Shown piece by piece: positions 24,262 through 33,258 of a DNA stretch of 64,000 nt. The stretch is from Aliitabrizicola sp031408575. GTDB taxonomy: Bacteria; Pseudomonadota; Alphaproteobacteria; Rhodobacterales; Rhodobacteraceae. The position numbers and the translations under genes were made by a program. The notes below the pieces were generated by a model, which saw only the letters and a list, made by a program, of their open reading frames with translations, was not told the DNA's origin and did no database searches. The DNA is taken from assembly GCA_031408575.1 (NCBI GenBank), contig JANNWS010000101.1, positions 22,855-86,854 on the forward strand, in the 5' to 3' direction. Within the stretch, counting starts at the first letter, position 1. Each line of letters starts with the position of its first letter.

Positions 24262-25076
24262 CAGATCCCCTCCTGCCATTGGCGGAAACAGTCCCGCATG
24301 GTGATGGTTTCGGTCAGAACATCCTCGGTCAGTGTGTTCATGTAATCCTGATGGGTGTTTTCCAGCGCCAGCCAGCCGCCATAGCCCGCATCACGCAGTG
24401 TCGCGAACATCGCCGGAAAATTCAGTGTGCCTTGCGCGAATTTCGCCTGCAACGCGCCCATCTTGGCCTGCCGCAGATGCACATGCACGGCATGTTTCGC
24501 CAAAGGGTCAACCTCGTCCTGACGGTAGCCGAGGCAGGCGAAATGCGAATAATCCAGCGCAAGGCCAATACCCGTCAGATCAATCAACCGCTGCACCAGC
24601 GCTGGCGATTCGGCCCAGCTTTGCACATGCGCCTCGATGCAGATCTTCGCCTTGAAGGGGCGGGCCACTTCCAGAAGCGCTGCAAGGCTTTCGGTGCTGA
24701 CCCGTGCCGCATCGTCGCGCGACTGGCCGGGGTTCACGATGCCGGGCAGCAGGAACACGCTGCCGATCCCCGCCGCATCGGCAAAGATCAGCACCTGTTC
24801 CAGATCGCGCGCGTTTTCGTCGATACTGCCGGGCAGTGACAGGTTGCGCCCTTCAAGCCCATTCCCGAACAAATGGTAGTAATTCGGAAGGGCTACCCCC
24901 AGACCGGTCAGCCGCCCCGCAGCCGCTTTCGGGTCTGCCAGAATCCCGGCCTTGTCCAAGGCCGAACGATAGAACAGCCCGACATCGAGCGCATCTATTC
25001 CCAGCGCTCTCGATATCCCGGCACATTCCTGCAAGGTGCAGGCGGGGAACGACCATGCGGTCAGCGACAGCTTCAT
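24261..25076 (-). CDS. Sugar phosphate isomerase/epimerase (xylose-isomerase-like TIM barrel)
   Basis: A 271-residue AP-endonuclease-2/xylose-isomerase-like TIM barrel. Metal-binding residues are apparent in CIEAHVQSW, GLALDYSHFAC, AVHVHLRQAK and WLALENTH. This fold covers hexulose epimerases, inosose dehydratases and isomerases, so the exact reaction is open. Start at 25076 gives MKLSLTAWSFPACTLQ; the upstream in-frame stretch is Arg-rich read-through. It is two bases past the Gfo/Idh gene and overlaps the mutarotase start. Confidence 0.82.
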   Translation of the reverse strand: MKLSLTAWSFPACTLQECAGISRALGIDALDVGLFYRSALDKAGILADPKAAAGRLTGLGVALPNYYHLFGNGLEGRNLSLPGSIDENARDLEQVLIFADAAGIGSVFLLPGIVNPGQSRDDAARVSTESLAALLEVARPFKAKICIEAHVQSWAESPALVQRLIDLTGIGLALDYSHFACLGYRQDEVDPLAKHAVHVHLRQAKMGALQAKFAQGTLNFPAMFATLRDAGYGGWLALENTHQDYMNTLTEDVLTETITMRDCFRQWQEGI

Positions 25077-25078
25077 CG

Positions 25079-26131
25079 TCAGTCCCCGATCCGTTCCAGT
25101 TGCCCTGACCGGGCCGACCGGTACAGCGCATCCAGTGCTTCGGTCACCCGCGCCCCGTTTTCGGCGTTGGCCGCGTTTTCGACGGGTTTGCCCGCGCACA
25201 GCGCGGCAAAGACCTGCACCGGCAGAGCGCCGTCATAGTCGGCCGCACCGGGGGCAATCGTCACGCTTTTATCCTGCCCGTCCGGCCTGCTCAACTCCAG
25301 CCGCGCCCGGCCCGCCTCGCAGTCAAAGGCGATCATGCCTTCGGTGCCAAAGATGCGGATATCCATGTGCATCCCCCGATGCTTCGGCACCGTGGCCGAC
25401 CCCGACAGCGCAACCGTCGCCCCGTTCGTCGCCCGCGCCACGGCGGCATCATAGAAATCGACGCCGGTTTTCGATTTGCCGTCCATCGCGTAAAGCGACT
25501 GCAACCGCAGGTCCGACACATGCAGCAACCACGCCAGCGAATGTGACATCTGGCCCCAGCCATAGCCCCCCGCGCGTGCCGGATCGGCCCACGTCGAAGC
25601 GGGCGGGCGGAACAGATGATCAGATGTCTCCAGCATCGGCTCGCCCGCGAACAGATCCTCCAGCGCCGATCCCATCTGGCAGACCGCGTGGCGCACCACA
25701 CCGATCCGCCCGTCGCGCACGAACCCCGCCGCCTGCACGGTGAACCTGGTAAAGTTCATGCCGCACGGCACCAGTACCTCGCGCCGTGCCGCCAACGCCG
25801 CCGCCGCAATCGCCCGGCCATCGGCGGCGCTGGTGGCCATCGGCTTTTCCACCAGCACATGACACCCCGCCGCCAGTCCCGCCAAAGCAGGTGCCGTATG
25901 CGCGACATGCGGGGTCGAGACGATCAGCCCGTCCAGCCGCTCCGCCGCCAGCATCGCCCCAAGATCGCCATAGCGCGCGGCAATCCCGAAACGGTCGCCC
26001 GCCACGCGCAGCCGTTCCGCGTCAAGATCGCACAGTGCCACGATCCGCGCATCTGCTCCCGCCTGCACGGTGGGAATGTGGTTGAACGCGGCCCACCAGC
26101 CGACCCCGACAACCCCGATCCGTGCCGTCAT
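25079..26131 (-). CDS. Gfo/Idh/MocA-family NAD(P)-dependent oxidoreductase
   Basis: A 350-residue sugar or inositol-type dehydrogenase with the Rossmann start IGVVGVGWWAAFNHIP, the family EKP motif (CHVLVEKPMATS) whose Lys is catalytic, and a C-terminal alpha/beta substrate domain with GWGQMSHSLAWLLH. The family oxidises or reduces sugar hydroxyls at C1, C2 or C3. Its start overlaps the GntR regulator stop by four bases (ATGA-type), placing it in the operon. Substrate likely the same as that of the ABC importer. Confidence 0.86.
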   Translation of the reverse strand: MTARIGVVGVGWWAAFNHIPTVQAGADARIVALCDLDAERLRVAGDRFGIAARYGDLGAMLAAERLDGLIVSTPHVAHTAPALAGLAAGCHVLVEKPMATSAADGRAIAAAALAARREVLVPCGMNFTRFTVQAAGFVRDGRIGVVRHAVCQMGSALEDLFAGEPMLETSDHLFRPPASTWADPARAGGYGWGQMSHSLAWLLHVSDLRLQSLYAMDGKSKTGVDFYDAAVARATNGATVALSGSATVPKHRGMHMDIRIFGTEGMIAFDCEAGRARLELSRPDGQDKSVTIAPGAADYDGALPVQVFAALCAGKPVENAANAENGARVTEALDALYRSARSGQLERIGD

Positions 26132-26856
26132 GGCGCTTCTCCCCCTTGGGCGATGGTTGACTGAAACACGTTCTGCATGTGCAGTTGCGCGGCTTGCGCC
26201 GCCGCTTCGGGGTCGCGCGCCTGCAACGCCGCCAACAGCCGCCGATGGTCCTGCAAGCTGCGCTCCAGCACCCCCGCCGTTTCCGACGCCCGCTTGCGAA
26301 ACTCCAGCCCCAAAACGTTCAGGCTTTGGCCGATCCGCTTCAGAAACGCATTGCGCGACCCGATCCAGATCGCCTCGTGAAACGCGTAATCCGATTTGCG
26401 GAACGCAATCGGGTCGCTGATCGTCAGTGCCTGCTCGGCCAGTATCGCCTCCAGCGCCAGAAGTTCCGCGTCGCCGATGGCAACCGCCGCGCGCCGCGCC
26501 ACATCCGATTCGATCAGGCTTCGCGCGTCGTAAAGCTCGCGGATGTTCATGTCCTGCAGGCTCAGGAAAAACTGGATCGGCCCCAGCAGCGCCTCGGCAT
26601 CCAGCTCCGAGATATAGGCCCCGCCGCCCTGCCGTGTCCGCACCACGCCCAGCACCGTCAGCCCGCGCATCGCCTCGCGCACCGACGGGCGCGACACGTT
26701 CAGCGACAGCGCCAGATCGCGTTCCGGCGGCAACTGATCGCCCGCCTTCAGCACACCGGCCCGCACCATATCCAGAATCCGTCGCACGACCATTTCGGCC
26801 ACGGATTCCCGCACGATGGGTTCGACGAACTCGATTCGGGTGATGGGGTCGTTCAT
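26128..26856 (-). CDS. GntR-family (FadR/FCD subfamily) transcriptional regulator
   Basis: A 242-residue regulator: winged HTH at the N-terminus (LKAGDQLPPERDLALSLNVSRPSVREAMRGLTVLGVV), and an all-helical FCD effector domain with putative metal/ligand residues in RSLIESDVARRAA, YAFHEAIW and LQDHRRLLAALQARD. Such proteins usually repress sugar-acid or organic-acid genes until an acid ligand binds. A matching palindrome lies at 34452-34468 in the divergent promoter that drives this operon. It overlaps its neighbours on both sides by four bases. Confidence 0.88.
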   Translation of the reverse strand: MNDPITRIEFVEPIVRESVAEMVVRRILDMVRAGVLKAGDQLPPERDLALSLNVSRPSVREAMRGLTVLGVVRTRQGGGAYISELDAEALLGPIQFFLSLQDMNIRELYDARSLIESDVARRAAVAIGDAELLALEAILAEQALTISDPIAFRKSDYAFHEAIWIGSRNAFLKRIGQSLNVLGLEFRKRASETAGVLERSLQDHRRLLAALQARDPEAAAQAAQLHMQNVFQSTIAQGGEAP

Positions 26857-27803
26857 GCAGCCTCCTTCGCGCGACTAGGTGTCAGCCGCGGCACGATCAC
26901 CGACGCGATCAGCAACAGCCCGATCACTCCGGTCTGGATATGCCCCGTGATGCTCATCAACGCCATGCCGTTGCGGATGTTCAGCACGATCAGAATGGCC
27001 AGCAGCGTGCCGATCAGCGTCCCCGTGCCGCCGAATATGCTGACGCCGCCGAGCAAAACGATAGTGATGATGTCCAACTCGAATCCGTTCGCCACATCGC
27101 CCCGCACCGCGCCCACGCGGGCCGCATAGAGCAGGCCGGCAAAGGCCGATATCGCCCCGGAGGCAATGAACAGCACCATCTTGTGGCGGTTCGTGTCGAT
27201 GCCTGCGAATTCCGCCACCTCGCGGTTGGTGCCGATCACCTGCGTCTTGCGGCCAAAGCCGGACCTCTCCAGCACCACGTAAAGCACCCCGAACAACAGG
27301 GCGAACGCAATCAGCGCAAACGGCACCGGCCCGATCAGCCCTTTTTGCCCCAGCGCATCGAACCAGTTCGGAAAATCGGTCAGCCCCCGATCCTCCACCA
27401 GTACCCGCGCCAGACCGCGAAACCCGATCAGCGTGGCCAGCGTCACCACCAGCGACGGCAGGCCCACCTTGGTGATGAACCACCCGTTCAATGCCCCCCC
27501 AAGCACCCCGATCATCAGCGCCCCCCCGATGGCCACCGGCGCCGCAACGCCCTGTTCCTTGACCAGCCAGCCAAAAGCACAGGCCGCCAGCCCCATCATG
27601 GAGCCGACCGAAAGATCAATCTCGCCGTTGATAATGATGAAGGTCATCACCAACGCCACGATGATCTTTTCGATCGAAAGCTGGAACAGGTTGATCTGGT
27701 TTCCCACCGTCAGAAACTCCGGCGACAGCCCCGCATTGACCGCGATGATCAGCGCCAGCACCACCAGCAGAAACCCCTCCCAGCTTTTCAGCCGGGCGAT
27801 CAT
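26853..27803 (-). CDS. Sugar ABC transporter permease (RhaQ/RbsC type)
   Basis: An inner-membrane CUT2-class permease of 316 residues with about 10 hydrophobic segments. The family motifs NGEIDLSVGSMMGLAA and GTNREVAEFAGIDTNRHK are present, plus LLGGVSIFGGTGTLIGTLLA. It would pair with the permease encoded just upstream; two distinct permeases are typical of rhamnose-type importers. Start overlaps the upstream permease by four bases. Confidence 0.88.
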   Translation of the reverse strand: MIARLKSWEGFLLVVLALIIAVNAGLSPEFLTVGNQINLFQLSIEKIIVALVMTFIIINGEIDLSVGSMMGLAACAFGWLVKEQGVAAPVAIGGALMIGVLGGALNGWFITKVGLPSLVVTLATLIGFRGLARVLVEDRGLTDFPNWFDALGQKGLIGPVPFALIAFALLFGVLYVVLERSGFGRKTQVIGTNREVAEFAGIDTNRHKMVLFIASGAISAFAGLLYAARVGAVRGDVANGFELDIITIVLLGGVSIFGGTGTLIGTLLAILIVLNIRNGMALMSITGHIQTGVIGLLLIASVIVPRLTPSRAKEAA

Positions 27804-28822
27804 GGCCGCACCTCGCGCGCGGCCCTGCGCCGGGCGCGGAACGCGATCAGGCGGCGGGTGAACAGCGTGTCGGTGGTGACCGACAGCAGGATCAGCGCAC
27901 CCAGCACCGCCTCGCGCCAGAACTCGCTGACGATGGCCCAGCGCACCAGCGAGGTGTCGATCACATCCACCAGCACCGCCCCCAGCAGCGCCCCGATAAC
28001 CGACCCCGACCCGCCAAAGATGTTGACGCCCCCCACCACCGCAGATGCCACCGACTTCAACTCAAACCCCAGCCCCGCGACCACTGTGATGTTGCCGAAC
28101 CGCGCCAGAAACAGCAGCCCCGCCAGCCCCGCGAGCGCGCCCGACAGCACGAAGGCCCCGAACACCACACGGCGCGCATCAATACCCGCCATCTCCGCCG
28201 CTTCTGGGTTTGACCCCACCGCAAAGACCTGGCGCATCGGGCGCAGCCGCGTCAGCGCCAGATGCACAAGGATCACCACCACCAGCGATGCAACAAAAGC
28301 CGCGCGAAACTCCAGCCCGAAGAGGGTGAACAGTGGCAGGTTGGGAAACTCGGTCAGCCAGCCGGGCAATGTGGACGTGGTGATCGACTTGCCATCCGAA
28401 TACTCCACCAGCAACGACCGGAAGATCGCCATCGTGGCCAGCGTTACGATGATCGATGGCACCCGCGCATAGGCCACGATCAGCCCGTTCACCGCCCCGA
28501 ACACCGCGCCAACCGCCATGCAATACAAGACCAGCAGCACCGGGTTCATGTCGGGTGCGCCGCTGACCATGTTTCCGGCGGCAAAGGCCACGAACCCCAC
28601 GACCGACCCGATCGACAGGTCGATATTTCGCGTCAGGATCACCAGCGTCTGCGCCGTCGCTATCAGCGCCATGATCGCGACCGACCCCGATATCCGCGAA
28701 AATAAACGCGCGTTCATATAGCCTTCGATCTGGCTGGAAAAGAACCCAAGAAGCAGCACGATCACCCCGATCAGCGCCAGCAGGCGCAGCCCCTGCGGGC
28801 TGAGACGGTGGAAAAACCCCAT
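27800..28822 (-). CDS. Sugar ABC transporter permease (RhaP/RbsC type)
   Basis: The second CUT2-class permease, 340 residues, with RNIDLSIGSVVGFVAF, VGSNPEAAEMAGIDARRV and VVGGVNIFGGSGSVIGALLGAV. The C-terminus is Arg-rich (FRARRRAAREVRP). I start at the ATG at 28822, which forms a TGATG overlap with the ATPase stop; a GTG one codon upstream is also in frame. With the other permease it forms the membrane channel of the importer. Confidence 0.88.
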   Translation of the reverse strand: MGFFHRLSPQGLRLLALIGVIVLLLGFFSSQIEGYMNARLFSRISGSVAIMALIATAQTLVILTRNIDLSIGSVVGFVAFAAGNMVSGAPDMNPVLLVLYCMAVGAVFGAVNGLIVAYARVPSIIVTLATMAIFRSLLVEYSDGKSITTSTLPGWLTEFPNLPLFTLFGLEFRAAFVASLVVVILVHLALTRLRPMRQVFAVGSNPEAAEMAGIDARRVVFGAFVLSGALAGLAGLLFLARFGNITVVAGLGFELKSVASAVVGGVNIFGGSGSVIGALLGAVLVDVIDTSLVRWAIVSEFWREAVLGALILLSVTTDTLFTRRLIAFRARRRAAREVRP

Positions 28823-30324
28823 CACGCGGCCGCGCTCTGGCCGGTGGCCACGGCCATGATGCCTTCCTGCGTCGCATCGGCAGATGCCACAATCCCCATC
28901 TGCCGCCCCTCGCGCATCACCACGATCCGGTCGCCCAGAGCCAGCACTTCCGGCAGGTCGGACGAGATGACAAGCGCCGTCCCGCCGTCCTTCACGAAGG
29001 CGCGGATCAGGTCATGCACCTCGGCCTTTGCCCCCACATCGATGCCCCGCGTCGGCTCATCGACAATCAGCAGCTCGGGCTTCAGCGCCAGCCATTTGGC
29101 CAGCATCACCGTTTGCTGATTGCCCCCCGACAGCACCCCAACCGCCATCTCCACATCCGGCGCGCGGATGGCGAGGCGCTTGCGATAGGCCATCGCCGTC
29201 TCCCGCTCTGCCGCCCGGTCGATCAGCCCCAGCGGCGACAGATACTGCGCCAGTGTCGCCAGCGAAATGTTGGACCTGATGGAAAGCGGCATCGCCAGGC
29301 CCAGCTTGCGCCGGTCCTCGGACACATAGGCAATGCCCATCCCGATCGCCTGCGCGGGCGAAGTGACATGCACCGCCTGCCCCTTGTAGCGCACCTCGCC
29401 CCCCGTCGCCGGATGCACCCCGAACAGCGCCAGCGCCACATCGGTGCGCCGCGCGCCGATCAGGCCGGCCATGCACAGAACCTCGCCCCGGTGCAGATCA
29501 AAGGTGATCCCCTCGAACACGCCCGTCCGCGCCAGCCGGCGTACCGACAGCACCACCTCGTCCTGCGCCACCGACGGCATCTTGGTAAAATAGTTGCCCA
29601 CCTCGCGGCCCACCATGTCGGCAATCAGACCCTGCGGCGTCACTTCGGCCACCGGTCTGGTCGAGATGTGCCGCCCGTCGCGGATCACCGTCACCCGGTC
29701 GGCAATCTCGAACACCTCTTCCAGCCGGTGCGAGATATAGACCACCGAGACACCCGAAGCCGCCAGGGCCTTGGCAATACGGCGCAACTCTGCCGCCTCA
29801 TGCGCCGAAAGCGATGCCGTCGGCTCGTCCATGATCAGCACCTGCACATCCTGTGACAGCGCCCGCGCAATCTCGACCGCCTGCTGTTCGGCCAGCGTCA
29901 GCCCCCGCGCCTCGCGGTCCACGTCCAGCGTCATGCCGACCCGCGCAATCAGCGCCTGCGCCCGCTTTCGCATCGCGCGCCGGTCCATGAACAGCCCGGC
30001 ATCGGTGGAGGAGATGAAAATATTCTCGGTCACGTCCAGATCGGGAAAGACCATCGGTTCCTGATAGATCGCAGCCACCCCGCGCAACCGCGCCGCCTTC
30101 GTTCCGGCAAGCACCACCGCTGCGCCGTCAATCTCCAGTACCCCCGAAGATGGCTGGTAAATCCCGGTCATGATCTTGATCATGGTCGATTTTCCGGCCC
30201 CGTTCTCGCCCACGATGGCATGAACTTCGCCCGGAAAAAGCTCCAGCGTCATGTCGGCCAGCGCCGCCGTCATCCCAAAGGATTTCGACACCGCCCGCAG
30301 CGCAAGGGTGGGGGGAACAGACAT
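28822..30324 (-). CDS. Sugar ABC transporter ATP-binding protein (RhaT/MglA type, duplicated)
   Basis: Energises the importer. A 500-residue protein with two ABC domains. The first has Walker A GENGAGKSTMIK, signature-like LTLAEQQAVEIARAL and Walker B VLIMDEPTASL. The second has a degenerate Walker A (GLIGARRTDVAL), LSGGNQQTVMLAKWL and LLIVDEPTRGIDVGAK. Degeneracy of the second P-loop is usual in CUT2 ATPases. I take the ATG at 30324 (MSVPPTLALRAV); the frame extends to 30357. A hairpin with T-run separates it from the binding-protein gene. Confidence 0.92.
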   Translation of the reverse strand: MSVPPTLALRAVSKSFGMTAALADMTLELFPGEVHAIVGENGAGKSTMIKIMTGIYQPSSGVLEIDGAAVVLAGTKAARLRGVAAIYQEPMVFPDLDVTENIFISSTDAGLFMDRRAMRKRAQALIARVGMTLDVDREARGLTLAEQQAVEIARALSQDVQVLIMDEPTASLSAHEAAELRRIAKALAASGVSVVYISHRLEEVFEIADRVTVIRDGRHISTRPVAEVTPQGLIADMVGREVGNYFTKMPSVAQDEVVLSVRRLARTGVFEGITFDLHRGEVLCMAGLIGARRTDVALALFGVHPATGGEVRYKGQAVHVTSPAQAIGMGIAYVSEDRRKLGLAMPLSIRSNISLATLAQYLSPLGLIDRAAERETAMAYRKRLAIRAPDVEMAVGVLSGGNQQTVMLAKWLALKPELLIVDEPTRGIDVGAKAEVHDLIRAFVKDGGTALVISSDLPEVLALGDRIVVMREGRQMGIVASADATQEGIMAVATGQSAAA

Positions 30325-30336
30325 GGCACCTCGGGG

Positions 30337-30370
30337 AAAAGGGCGCGGCAGGGTCACCCCCGCCGCGCCC
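30337..30370 (-). terminator. Intra-operon terminator/attenuator after the binding-protein gene
   Basis: A 9-bp stem GGGCGCGGC (30341-30349) with GCCGCGCCC (30362-30370), extended by GGG/CCC inside, is followed on the minus strand by TTTT. It stands between the periplasmic binding-protein gene and the ATPase gene, a usual place for partial termination that leaves binding protein in excess. Confidence 0.8.
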
Positions 30371-30376
30371 GATGCG

Positions 30377-31420
30377 TCACTTTGCGGCGGCTTCCACGTT
30401 GTCCTTGTTATAGACCGTGAACGGCCCCATCAGGATACGTTTTTGCCCTTCGCGGCCCGGATCCGCCTCGATGGTGAACTCGCCCATCCGGCCGGCGGCG
30501 AAACTTTCGCCGATCTCGCCCTTCAGTTGGCCCGTCGCAAGGCCGTAGGCGGTGTAGTAGGTCAGATAGCCAAGGTCGCGGAAATCCCACAGCGCAAATT
30601 CCGGCGCGCAGCCGTTCATCGTGTAGGACGCCATTTCGGACGGCAGGCCAAGGCCCGACACCTTCACCTTGTCACACAGGTTTTCATCCTGCATCGCCTT
30701 GGCGCTGGCCTGAATGCCGACGGTTGTGGGCGACATGATCAGCCCCAGATCGGGATACTTGTCCACCAGCGCCAGCGCCCGGTTGTAGCTGACTTCGGCC
30801 TGATCGTCGCCGTAAACCACATCGACCAGCTCGATATCGGCATATTTGGCATCTGTTGACAGCGCGCCCTTCATGGCCTCGATCCAAGCGTTCTGGTTGG
30901 CGGCATCCGGCGTTGCCGACAGCACCGCCATCTTGCCTTTTCCACCCAGAATCGAATGCGCCATGTCGGCCATCACCACGCCGATGGACCCAAAATCAAC
31001 CTGTGCCACAAACACCGACTCGCCCGCGCCCGACGGAATCGGGCTGTCCCAGGTCACAACCTTGGTGCCTGCCGCCTGTGCCGCTTCTGCCGAGGGCGCA
31101 ATCTGGTCGCCCGCGTTGTTGGACAGCATCACTGCGCCCAGCTTTTGCGTGGCCGCCGTCGTCATGATCTCGATCTGACCGGCGACCGAGTTTTCCGGCG
31201 TCGGCCCCAGGAAATCCAGCTTGCCTGTGTTGCCCAGTTCCTTGTGGGCCTCCTGCGCGCCTTCATTGGCCTGATCAAAGACCAGAATGCCAAGGAACTT
31301 GGGCAGCAGAACCATGTTGGTTTCCTTGCCCCCTTCCAGCGTGATCGCCTGAGCATAGGCGAAACCCGCCCCGCTCAGCATCAGCGCAGCGACCGCGCCG
31401 AGGATTTTGGTCGTTCTCAT
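30377..31420 (-). CDS. Sugar ABC transporter substrate-binding protein (rhamnose RhaS type)
   Basis: A periplasmic binding protein of 347 residues. The signal peptide ends in AYAQA (cleavage near residue 23). The mature protein has the type I periplasmic-binding fold: FLGILVFDQANEGAQEAHKEL, FLGPTPENSVAGQIEIM, MLSNNAGDQIAPSAEAAQAAGTKVVTWDSP, and VYGDDQAEVSYNRALALVDKYPDL. The wording is that of rhamnose-type CUT2 receptors, but the exact sugar is not proven. It is separated from upstream catabolic genes by 99 bases with no clear promoter or gene. Confidence 0.87.
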   Translation of the reverse strand: MRTTKILGAVAALMLSGAGFAYAQAITLEGGKETNMVLLPKFLGILVFDQANEGAQEAHKELGNTGKLDFLGPTPENSVAGQIEIMTTAATQKLGAVMLSNNAGDQIAPSAEAAQAAGTKVVTWDSPIPSGAGESVFVAQVDFGSIGVVMADMAHSILGGKGKMAVLSATPDAANQNAWIEAMKGALSTDAKYADIELVDVVYGDDQAEVSYNRALALVDKYPDLGLIMSPTTVGIQASAKAMQDENLCDKVKVSGLGLPSEMASYTMNGCAPEFALWDFRDLGYLTYYTAYGLATGQLKGEIGESFAAGRMGEFTIEADPGREGQKRILMGPFTVYNKDNVEAAAK

Positions 31421-31519
31421 CTGTCGTCCTCCCAGTTAACGGCCCGCTGTGCGGTGCCGGGTCGTCTCGCCTTAGAACGGTGCAGGCTCCTCCCCCACCA
31501 CCCGGCGTATTGTGAATGT

Positions 31520-32476
31520 CTATTCGGGAACCGGTCTCCGCGGCCCCTCACCTCGCAGCGCGCGCGCGATGTCCTCAGCCACCAGTTCCTGCAGGCGGTG
31601 AATCGCGGCCTCGGAATACCAGGCGGCGTGCGGTGTCAGCAGCAGGTTTGGTGCATCGCGCAGCGCGCTGGCCTTTGCCAGCGGCTCAGCATGAAACACG
31701 TCAAGCGCCGCTCCTGCAATGGTGCCATCGGTCAGCGCCGCCGCAAGATCATCCTCGACGATCAGCTGGCCGCGAGCCGCGTTTACGATCACCGCATGGC
31801 GCTGCATCGTTGCAAGGCGGGCAGCGTTGAAAAAGCCGGTCGTCACCGCCGTGGCGGGCGCGTGCAGCGATATGATATCGGCCTCGCGCAGCAACTGCTC
31901 CGCCTCCATCCGTGTCACGCCAAGTGCTGTCGCATCGGCGTCTGTCAGGCCGGGATCGGACGCGATGAAGCGAAACCCGAAGCCCCGCAATCGCTCCAGC
32001 ACGGCTCGCCCGATCTGTCCCAGCCCGAAAAACCCGAACACTGTCTGCGCGAACGGCTTCATCGGCTTGCACACCGCCACGGCCGCCCAATCGCCGCGCC
32101 GCACCGACGCATCCAGCCCCGGCAGTTTTCGCAAAAGGCTCAGCGCCGATGCCGCCGTGTGATCCGCCACCTCGTCCGTGCAGTAATCCGGCACATAGCC
32201 GACGCGCAGCCCCGCCGCCGCCGCCGCTGCAAGGTCGATGTTGTTATATCCCACGCCGTAGCGGATCACCGTCGCCCCGGCCTTCACCGCGCGCGCCGCC
32301 TCGGGTCCAAAGAGCGCGAACTGCACCACCGCCACATCCGCGCCTGCCACTGCATCGGCAACCTCGGCCGCCGTCTTGCACTGGTGCGCGATGAACGCGG
32401 CCCCGGCCCCGGTCGCTGCCGCATCTTCCTGCGCCAGATCCGGGAATGTGTAATCCGTTACGACGACGCGCTTCAT
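31520..32476 (-). CDS. D-isomer-specific 2-hydroxyacid dehydrogenase (CtBP-like)
   Basis: A 318-residue NAD-dependent dehydrogenase with GFFGLGQIGRAVLERL as cofactor loop, catalytic Arg in VNAARGQLI, Glu in FHAEPL and His in LLTPHAAWYSE. The AAWYSE ending is that of the CtBP-like subgroup often found with sugar-acid dehydratases. It would reduce a 2-keto acid made in the pathway, or oxidise a hydroxy acid. Start overlaps the previous gene by four bases. Confidence 0.82.
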   Translation of the reverse strand: MKRVVVTDYTFPDLAQEDAAATGAGAAFIAHQCKTAAEVADAVAGADVAVVQFALFGPEAARAVKAGATVIRYGVGYNNIDLAAAAAAGLRVGYVPDYCTDEVADHTAASALSLLRKLPGLDASVRRGDWAAVAVCKPMKPFAQTVFGFFGLGQIGRAVLERLRGFGFRFIASDPGLTDADATALGVTRMEAEQLLREADIISLHAPATAVTTGFFNAARLATMQRHAVIVNAARGQLIVEDDLAAALTDGTIAGAALDVFHAEPLAKASALRDAPNLLLTPHAAWYSEAAIHRLQELVAEDIARALRGEGPRRPVPE

Positions 32477-33258
32477 GCCGTCCCTCCCAGATAATCATGC
32501 AGGACAAGCCCTGCGACCAAGGTGAAATCCGCGCGCCAGTGAATGCCCATAAGCGGCTCGCGCACTGGCAACCGGTAGACCGGCAGTTGCGCATTGCCGC
32601 GCAATTCGACTGTGCAGGGGCCTTCCCAGGCCTCATGCACCGTCACTTCGGCCAACCGGCGCAAGGTGATCTGCCGGATCGCGGGCCGCCCGTCGATATG
32701 GTCCACCGCCTTCAGGTTCAGGTTGGTGGCAAAGTTGAAATAGGGCGCCATCGCCTCGGGCGCGACCCGGCGCTGCTTGGTCGCCATCGTGCCGGTGATC
32801 ACCTCGATCCCGTTGCGCTCCACCCGCCCGACCATCAGGTCACCGCGCGCCTCAAGACTGACATTGCCCAGCTTTTTGGGTTGCCCATGCACCTCGCGCC
32901 CCTGCGCCACGCCGACATCCGACGACAACACCAGATAGGGCGAATAGGCACCCTGCGCTTTGCCGGGCAATTCCGCCCCGAACATCACATTCGCCTCGCC
33001 ATACGGACCCAGCCAGTCGGTGTCGGTCATGCGATATATGTGAACGCAGGCCACATCGCCAATTGGCACCAGCGGCGGCGGCAGCAGAAACGCCATGGCC
33101 TCGGGGTCGGTGCGCCAATACAGCGTCAGGATCTCCACATTGCGGAACCGGAACGGAAACGGCGGAATGGTCGGTGCATCCCAGGGGGTCGAAAACCCGC
33201 CTTGCCGGATGTCGGCCTCGGTTGGCCTGACCAGCCCGTATTTCGCCCCCTCGCTCAT
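32473..33258 (-). CDS. Acetoacetate-decarboxylase-family protein
   Basis: A 261-residue protein with the Schiff-base region GREVHGQPKKLGNVSL, where the tandem Lys pair matches Lys115/Lys116 of acetoacetate decarboxylase. N-terminal PFRFRNVEILTLYWRTDPEAM is also family-like. Members decarboxylate beta-keto acids or act as aldolase/dehydratases on keto acids; in a sugar-acid operon a keto-acid aldolase or decarboxylase role is plausible but unproven. Start at 33258 (MSEGAKYGLV); the frame upstream overlaps the enolase-superfamily gene, whose stop it overlaps by four bases. Confidence 0.78.
   Translation of the reverse strand: MSEGAKYGLVRPTEADIRQGGFSTPWDAPTIPPFPFRFRNVEILTLYWRTDPEAMAFLLPPPLVPIGDVACVHIYRMTDTDWLGPYGEANVMFGAELPGKAQGAYSPYLVLSSDVGVAQGREVHGQPKKLGNVSLEARGDLMVGRVERNGIEVITGTMATKQRRVAPEAMAPYFNFATNLNLKAVDHIDGRPAIRQITLRRLAEVTVHEAWEGPCTVELRGNAQLPVYRLPVREPLMGIHWRADFTLVAGLVLHDYLGGTA

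Noticed and set aside
26940..28472. 510-codon plus-strand frame
   Set aside because: Antisense to the two permease genes; His/Arg/Gln-rich as expected of a mirror frame.
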